Shown here: positions 59,167 to 64,000 of the stretch, piece by piece
How positions within the stretch are numbered: position 1 is the first letter of the stretch
How the letters are laid out: every line of letters starts with the position of its first letter
Assembly: GCF_010509575.1 (NCBI RefSeq)
Contig: NZ_CP048437.1
Coordinates: 248,001-312,000, forward strand
Direction of reading: 5' to 3'
DNA: 64,000 nucleotides
Source of the DNA: Faecalibacterium duncaniae
GTDB taxonomy: Bacteria > Bacillota > Clostridia > Oscillospirales > Ruminococcaceae
Made by a program: the position numbers and the translations under genes
The notes under the pieces: model-generated
The model's input: the letters and a program-made list of their open reading frames with translations, nothing else
Told to the model about the DNA's origin: nothing
Database searches by the model: none

Positions 59167-59221
59167 ACGCTCTGTAATTTTGGCACCCGCCCAGGCTGCG
59201 ATTAAGTCTCCCCGGAAATAA
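59167..59221 (+). repeat. ppdK-like 3' tail, copy 3 (possible attachment site)
   Basis: Reads ILAPAQAAIKSPRK then TAA. The core from ACGCTCTGTAATTTTGGCAC onward is the same as in copies 1 and 2, whereas the flanks differ, which defines the repeat boundary on the left near 59166. Confidence 0.75.
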
Positions 59222-59242
59222 AATCTGATAGGACAAAGAAGA

Positions 59243-59283
59243 AAAAAGCTCTTGGCTTCTGTAATGGAGGCCAAGAGCTTTTT
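59243..59283 (+). terminator. cassette-boundary terminator 3
   Basis: AAAAAGCTCTTGGC-TTCTGTAATGGAG-GCCAAGAGCTTTTT. Same design and loop as at 47527-47567. Confidence 0.85.
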
Positions 59284-59288
59284 GCATC

Positions 59289-59317
59289 TTGTTTTGTAAG
59301 AGGAAAGAGGTTACAAT
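59289..59317 (+). promoter_or_regulatory. promoter of the Wadjet operon
   Basis: TTGTTT (59289-59294), a 17-base spacer and TACAAT (59312-59317), followed by AATAGAAAA as in the promoter at 47573-47601. Confidence 0.65.
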
Positions 59318-59361
59318 AATAGAAAAGAAAGCGTATATCAGTCGAATAAGGTGGTAGGCCT

Positions 59362-60762
59362 ATGAAGTTTTTTGAAGCGGTTCCAAGCGAACTTTTCTCG
59401 CCGCTGGCTTCGCCCAACCGTATTTTATATGCGGATGCACTGGACGTACTGTACGCAGCATACCAAGAAAACCTGAAAATACGGGAAGATGTCTTGTATT
59501 CCATGCTGCGCGGCAGGCTGGAGCAGGAACTGGCGGATGCTACGTTTGAAGATGAAGACATTGACGAAGAGGAACTGAGGGATATCTCTGGCCGCGCTCG
59601 TTTTTTGATCCGCAAGCTGTGTAGTAAGGGGTGGTTTGAGAAAGAACGCGGGGACGACTTTGAAGAGTATATCACGATTCCTAATTACAGCAGCCGTTTG
59701 CTGGAATTATTCCACCAACTCTGCGATGATAGCCCGGCTCGTGGATATTCCTATGTGTTCGGAACTTTCTCAGTCTTAAAGACCGCCGACGACAGCAACA
59801 ATGCTTACGATAAAATGACGGCTCTCTATAGTGCCTACGATAACACAACGGCGCTGATTAGCTTGTTGCAAATGGTCTATCATAATGTGAAGCATTATTT
59901 TCAGACGCAGATCGATATGCAGGATGTCAACCAGGTGCTGGCTGCACACTTTAACGACTTCGGACAAAAGGTTGTGGAGGCATATATCCGTCCGCTGAAA
60001 ATCAAAGATTCAGTGCCGAAGTATCGTGTGCCCATTCAGTCTGTGCTTAGGCGCTGGGAAGAGGATGATACCTTGCTGATGGCGATGGCAAATGAAGCAT
60101 TGCGTGATAAGCGGGGCAAGACATTGGAAGACTGCCGTGCCGATCTGCTGAGGAAAATTTTCTGGATCGAAGAACGCTATGACAATTTAGAGAAGGACTA
60201 TCTTGAGGAAATTGATACGCAGGTCCGGCGCTATACCAGGGCAGCAACACAGAAAATCGAGAACCTGACGAACCGAGATCAAAGCGTGCGCGGCAATTTG
60301 AATGTTTTGCTGACGACACTGTCCAGAAACCGCAGGGCGGCTGAGCTGGTGGACCAGATACAACCGGCATTTCAATTGTATGAGCAGTCTTTTTTGTCAG
60401 AAAAAAGTCTGTGGTACCGTAAGCGCCCCGAAAAACGGACAAAAACCGCGTCGGTGCTGATACAAGATGATCAGGCACCGAATACGGAAGAACAGGTCAG
60501 AGCGGCACAGTTACTGCAATCGAAATATGGCCGGGCAGCAGTAAATGCTTACGTGCAGGGATGGCTGGGAGACGCTGACATTCGTTGCTCGGAGGAGCTC
60601 TCGCTTGAAGAGGACAAGGATTATATCATGAGTTTGCTGGCAATCCTTGGAAGCAAGGATGCATCTGCCGGTTATGTGGTCCAGGAACTCGATGGCATTT
60701 TTTGTAAAAATGGCTATTCGATCCCGCAAATGCAGATCCGGAGGAAGGAGAAGAAGCCGTGA
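59362..60762 (+). CDS. jetA: Wadjet anti-plasmid system protein JetA
   Basis: A 466-residue kleisin-like subunit of the Wadjet (EptABCD/MksBEFG-type) condensin complex, which recognises and cleaves small circular DNA. It fits the JetA/DUF5716 group: MKFFEAVPSELFSPLASPNR start, winged-helix-like N-domain (RFLIRKLCSKGWFEKER), helical middle (about 170-330) and C-terminal region (LSLEEDKDYIMSLLAILGSK). The start follows AAGGTGG by 11 bases. It overlaps jetB by 4 bases. Identification is strengthened by the following two genes. Confidence 0.88.
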   Translation: MKFFEAVPSELFSPLASPNRILYADALDVLYAAYQENLKIREDVLYSMLRGRLEQELADATFEDEDIDEEELRDISGRARFLIRKLCSKGWFEKERGDDFEEYITIPNYSSRLLELFHQLCDDSPARGYSYVFGTFSVLKTADDSNNAYDKMTALYSAYDNTTALISLLQMVYHNVKHYFQTQIDMQDVNQVLAAHFNDFGQKVVEAYIRPLKIKDSVPKYRVPIQSVLRRWEEDDTLLMAMANEALRDKRGKTLEDCRADLLRKIFWIEERYDNLEKDYLEEIDTQVRRYTRAATQKIENLTNRDQSVRGNLNVLLTTLSRNRRAAELVDQIQPAFQLYEQSFLSEKSLWYRKRPEKRTKTASVLIQDDQAPNTEEQVRAAQLLQSKYGRAAVNAYVQGWLGDADIRCSEELSLEEDKDYIMSLLAILGSKDASAGYVVQELDGIFCKNGYSIPQMQIRRKEKKP

Positions 60763-61406
60763 ATTTTGATTTTGTTACCAATGCAACGGCAAAAGAACTG
60801 GAACAATTCAAATCAGTCTGCAATCAGCTGCTCAGCCGCACATACATTGTGCGAACCATCTACCAGCCGGGAAAAGGCAGGGTGGATAACCCAGACTATC
60901 TTTTTCTATCACGGCACTATGAGGCTGTACAGGAGTACCTGAGTCTGCTGGACTGGGATTTGCGCAGGGATGAACTGAACGGATACTTTTATGTGTTGAA
61001 CACAGACGAGGCTAACCGTTGCAACCTCAATAAAAAAGAAACGGCGATTTTGCTGGCATTACGGCTGATCTACGAAGAAAATATGGAACGTTTGGGTTTG
61101 GAGCAGGATGCCGTGTGTACTGTGCGGGATGTGCTGGAAAAAGTGGTGACCGACTATCCAGTTTTTCCGGCTAAGCCGAATATGGAAGAGGTCAAACGCG
61201 CGTTTACGGTACTGGAAAACCATTCTGTGATTCAAAGACTGGAAGGAAAATTCAACCAGGGCAGCTGCAGGATCGCAATACTGCCCACCATTCTCTCTGC
61301 GGTCTCCAGCGAAAAGCTGAACTTGGTGGTGTCTGTTTTGAAAAAGGAGGAAACAGATGAAGAAGCTGAAGAAAATCCTGCTGATCAACTGGCTCTATTT
61401 CAGTAA
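60759..61406 (+). CDS. jetB: Wadjet anti-plasmid system protein JetB
   Basis: A 215-residue DUF4194-type protein, the KITE-like (MukE-like) partner. Segments typical of the family: PDYLFLSRHYEAVQEYLSLL, LNKKETAILLALRLIYEENM (winged helix) and SVIQRLEGKFNQGSCRIAIL. It starts with GTG overlapping the jetA stop (GTGA), and its last 50 bases overlap jetC, so the three genes are tightly coupled. Confidence 0.9.
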   Translation: MNFDFVTNATAKELEQFKSVCNQLLSRTYIVRTIYQPGKGRVDNPDYLFLSRHYEAVQEYLSLLDWDLRRDELNGYFYVLNTDEANRCNLNKKETAILLALRLIYEENMERLGLEQDAVCTVRDVLEKVVTDYPVFPAKPNMEEVKRAFTVLENHSVIQRLEGKFNQGSCRIAILPTILSAVSSEKLNLVVSVLKKEETDEEAEENPADQLALFQ

Positions 61407-64000
61407 AGAACTGATTGAAGTGGGCGACATCAATTTCCTGACCGGCAAGAACGGCGCCGGAAAGTCAACGGTCATCGATGCACTGCAGATCGTGCTGCTG
61501 GGCGAGACAAATTCCCGCAATTTTAATCAGGCAGCCAACGAAAAATCGCAGCGCACATTGGAAGGCTATCTGCGCGCCGACATGGATGATAACAGCCCGT
61601 ATTCCCGCCGTGGTAAGGACTTTTCTACCTACATTGTCTGCGAATTTCAGGATGAGATGGAGGGCAGCAGTTTTGTGACAGGCGTTACCTTTGACTGCCG
61701 CAGCGATGGAAGTTACCGTGATACATTCTTTATTTACACGGGGACACTGCCGGAAAATTGCTTTATTGAACAGGGCGAGGCAATGGAGATTTCTGCACTT
61801 CGCCGTTTTTTGAAGCAGAACTATGCACGGACAGAATTTTACGATACCCAAAAAGAGTATCGCCGCAACATGCTTGCAAAGTGGAACGTCCACAACGAGC
61901 AGGTCTTACGGATGATGAAGAAGGCTGTTTCGTTCCGGCCAATTGTGGATATCCAAAAATTTATTACGGAGAACATCTGCGATATTCCGGATAAGCCCAA
62001 TATTGAGCTGATGCAGCAAAACATCCGGGATTATAAACGGCACGAATTGCTGGCGCAGCGTCAGCAGGAAAAGCTGGATGCGCTGCAGCAAATCAGCAGG
62101 CTGTATCAGGAGATGAACCAAGCCATAGACCGCTGCCAGATCCAGAAGTTTCTGGTACGGTGGGCAGAAAAAGAAGCTGCGCAGACAGAGATCGACCAGA
62201 GGGAATTGGAACGAACTGAATGCAAGGAGAACCTTGCAAATGTGAATGAGCAACGGGAGGAGCTTGAGCGGCAGATCGAACAGAAAGAAACGCGCCGCAG
62301 TGAGCTTGAGCTGGCCTGCAGGCAGAGCAACGTTTTCCAGGAGGAAGAGCGTCTGCTCAACATGGAAAAGGCTCTGAGAGATGAGCAGAAAAAGCTGGAA
62401 CAGGGTCTGCAAAATCTTGAAGTGGAGATTAAGCGGGAAGCACGGCGTTTGCAGAGATTCTGTGGGGAGATACAAGAACTGGAACCGGAAGAACTTCTCA
62501 TACCGGTGCAGGAAGCGGCGAACACTGCGCAGAAAGCATATGCTGTATTTACTGGTGACGAGAAGGGATTGTTTGCCCGGCCTGTGGAGTTGTTTGAAAT
62601 GGGGCAACAGGCAGCGGCCGAATTGTCGGATGCTGTCCGCAGTGCGGCTCATAAAACAGAGGATCGTATTGCAGAGCTGAAGAAGCAAGCCGACCAGAAA
62701 AGTGCGGTGCTTGCAAATCTGCGCAGGAACATCAAAGATTATCCCCATGGGCTTCTGCTGTTCAAAGACCGGCTGGAAAAGGATCTGGCAGATAAAACGG
62801 GGCATGCGGTTCCCGTTTATATTCTGGCTGATGTGCTGGAAATGGCAGATGAGCGCTGGCGTGGAGCGGTAGAAGGCTACCTAAATAACCAGAAATATTA
62901 TCTGCTGGTGGAGCCGGGACGTTATCAGGATGCACTCAACATTTACGACCGGCTGAAGCAGGAAGCAGAGTACCGTGCGTTTGGTCTGGTAGATATCGGA
63001 AAACTGCGGGAAAAAGAAACACTTCGACCGTTGCCCGGTAGTCTGGCAGAAAAGGTGGAGACAGAAAACAAGCTGGCACGCAGCTATGTGGACTATCTTC
63101 TGGGTCGGGTGATATGCTGCGACACGGCAGAACAGTTGCGCTGCTATAAGACGGCAATTACGGAAGAAGGAATGCTGTATCAGGGCTATGTGGCCCGCGC
63201 ACTTCGGAAGGGCTGGATGGAAGACGCCTTCATCGGGCGGCGTGCGGTGCAGCTCCGCATCGACCATCTGGAAAAGGAACTGGCCTGTCTGCAGGAAGAG
63301 CTGCGGCATTGGCAGCCGCTCCAGAAGCAGCTGACCGGCCTGCAGGAGCCGCTTTTTACCCAAAGATTCGTCCGAATCGATGTGGCGCAAAAGCAGGAGG
63401 ACTACCAGCGCGTCCAGATGATCATCAAGGAAATCGCAGAAGTCAAAAATCAGCTTTCCCAGCTGAATCTGTTCTGGTTGGATGAGCAGCGGCGCATCAT
63501 TGAACAGTTGAAAGAAGAGATCCTTGCATTCAATAAGGAAAAAGATGCGAAAAATGTGCAAAAAGGGAAGTTGGAAGGCCGCATCCATCAGCTGGAATAT
63601 GAGATCTTGCCGGAAAAATACCAACAGTATGAGGCCATCGAAGATGTTTTGAACGAGGGGTTCACGAAGGAATACCGAGAAACCATCGGCGTTCCCCGCT
63701 ATCGGCAGGAGCTTGTCCGCTTGAAAAAGGCAGATGTCATCCGCAAGAACTTCGGCGACAGTTTGGCGCAGAGCACAAAGGCGATGGACGGGGCTCAGAA
63801 GAAACTGTTTGCAGCACGCAGAGAATATGCAGAACGGTTCAAACCCTGTGCATTCCAGATCGAGGTGATGGATAACACAGAATACGAGGAAGAACGGCGT
63901 ACTCTGCAGGAAAGCGAGCTGCCCCGATACAAAGAAAAGATCCGGGCGGCACGGGAAAGCGCAATGGAGCAATTCCAGAACGATTTCCTTGCCAAACTGA
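61357..64000 (+). CDS. jetC: Wadjet anti-plasmid system ATPase JetC (5' part, 881 codons)
   Basis: The SMC/MukB-like motor of Wadjet. The start MKKLKKILLINWLYF is followed by Walker A TGKNGAGKST (residues 29-38) and STVIDALQIVLLGETNSRNF. Long coiled-coil segments begin near residue 240 (EKLDALQQISRLYQEMN; ERTECKENLANVNEQREELE), with a globular hinge-like part near 455-600 (LADVLEMADERWRGAVEGYL, VARALRKGWMEDAFIGRRA). The C-terminal head with Walker B and the signature motif lies beyond the window edge, as should jetD (nuclease). ATG 61357 follows AAGGAGG. Confidence 0.9.
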   Translation, partial: MKKLKKILLINWLYFSKELIEVGDINFLTGKNGAGKSTVIDALQIVLLGETNSRNFNQAANEKSQRTLEGYLRADMDDNSPYSRRGKDFSTYIVCEFQDEMEGSSFVTGVTFDCRSDGSYRDTFFIYTGTLPENCFIEQGEAMEISALRRFLKQNYARTEFYDTQKEYRRNMLAKWNVHNEQVLRMMKKAVSFRPIVDIQKFITENICDIPDKPNIELMQQNIRDYKRHELLAQRQQEKLDALQQISRLYQEMNQAIDRCQIQKFLVRWAEKEAAQTEIDQRELERTECKENLANVNEQREELERQIEQKETRRSELELACRQSNVFQEEERLLNMEKALRDEQKKLEQGLQNLEVEIKREARRLQRFCGEIQELEPEELLIPVQEAANTAQKAYAVFTGDEKGLFARPVELFEMGQQAAAELSDAVRSAAHKTEDRIAELKKQADQKSAVLANLRRNIKDYPHGLLLFKDRLEKDLADKTGHAVPVYILADVLEMADERWRGAVEGYLNNQKYYLLVEPGRYQDALNIYDRLKQEAEYRAFGLVDIGKLREKETLRPLPGSLAEKVETENKLARSYVDYLLGRVICCDTAEQLRCYKTAITEEGMLYQGYVARALRKGWMEDAFIGRRAVQLRIDHLEKELACLQEELRHWQPLQKQLTGLQEPLFTQRFVRIDVAQKQEDYQRVQMIIKEIAEVKNQLSQLNLFWLDEQRRIIEQLKEEILAFNKEKDAKNVQKGKLEGRIHQLEYEILPEKYQQYEAIEDVLNEGFTKEYRETIGVPRYRQELVRLKKADVIRKNFGDSLAQSTKAMDGAQKKLFAARREYAERFKPCAFQIEVMDNTEYEEERRTLQESELPRYKEKIRAARESAMEQFQNDFLAKL

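Overview
The window is a 64 kb stretch of a GC-rich Firmicute genome, most probably Faecalibacterium (F. prausnitzii group, Oscillospiraceae). The call rests on the 16S rRNA gene, whose signature helices look like Faecalibacterium, and on the gene content: a high-GC Clostridia core with sigma-A type promoters, a mannose-family PTS and Gram-positive surface proteins. I could not run a database search, so the genus is a recognition-based inference.

Layout, 1 to 45.9 kb (mostly core). The window opens inside atpD, followed by atpC, a MATE exporter and a convergent aroD. A complete rrn operon (16S-23S-5S, no tRNA in the spacers) follows, with two upstream promoters, complementary processing stems and an extra promoter just before 5S. 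Downstream lies a large secreted surface protein behind a homopolymeric-G promoter, a c-di-GMP-I-like riboswitch and a terminator. Then come a SWIM/SNF2 helicase overlapping an NlpC/P60 peptidase, a membrane dipeptidase, a beta-lactamase-like hydrolase, a TauE transporter, a RelE-type toxin-antitoxin pair, degV, a CPBP protease, tadA, an SDR with a structured leader, rpoD, a DUF4830 protein, ptsH and ptsI, a CDF transporter, an aminotransferase, NADP-isocitrate dehydrogenase, a GH2 enzyme, a lipoprotein, mfd, pth, a probable type I toxin-antitoxin locus, a GlmU acetyltransferase-domain protein, ppdK and a secreted C69 dipeptidase.

Layout, 45.9 to 64 kb (accessory). Here gene cassettes are separated by short repeats that look like copies of the 3' end of a ppdK-like gene. 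The cassettes are: a HAD hydrolase broken by an in-frame amber codon; a DUF4869-like protein with a P-loop ATPase; a truncated and frameshifted large serine recombinase abutting the remnant of an SDR gene; a PRD-type regulator with a mannose-family PTS, two ChbG/YdjC-like deacetylases and a MATE exporter; and a Wadjet anti-plasmid system (jetA, jetB and the first 881 codons of jetC), cut by the window edge.

How it fits together. The PTS phosphorelay is visible in one window: EI and HPr (26.2-28.2 kb) would feed the IIA/IIB/IIC/IID permease at 53-59 kb, although IID carries an 11-A frameshift. The Wadjet operon and the DUF4869/ATPase operon are preceded by nearly the same terminator plus promoter. 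This suggests that the ATPase pair is a defence-type cargo in the same hotspot. That pair is the best candidate here for an undescribed system.
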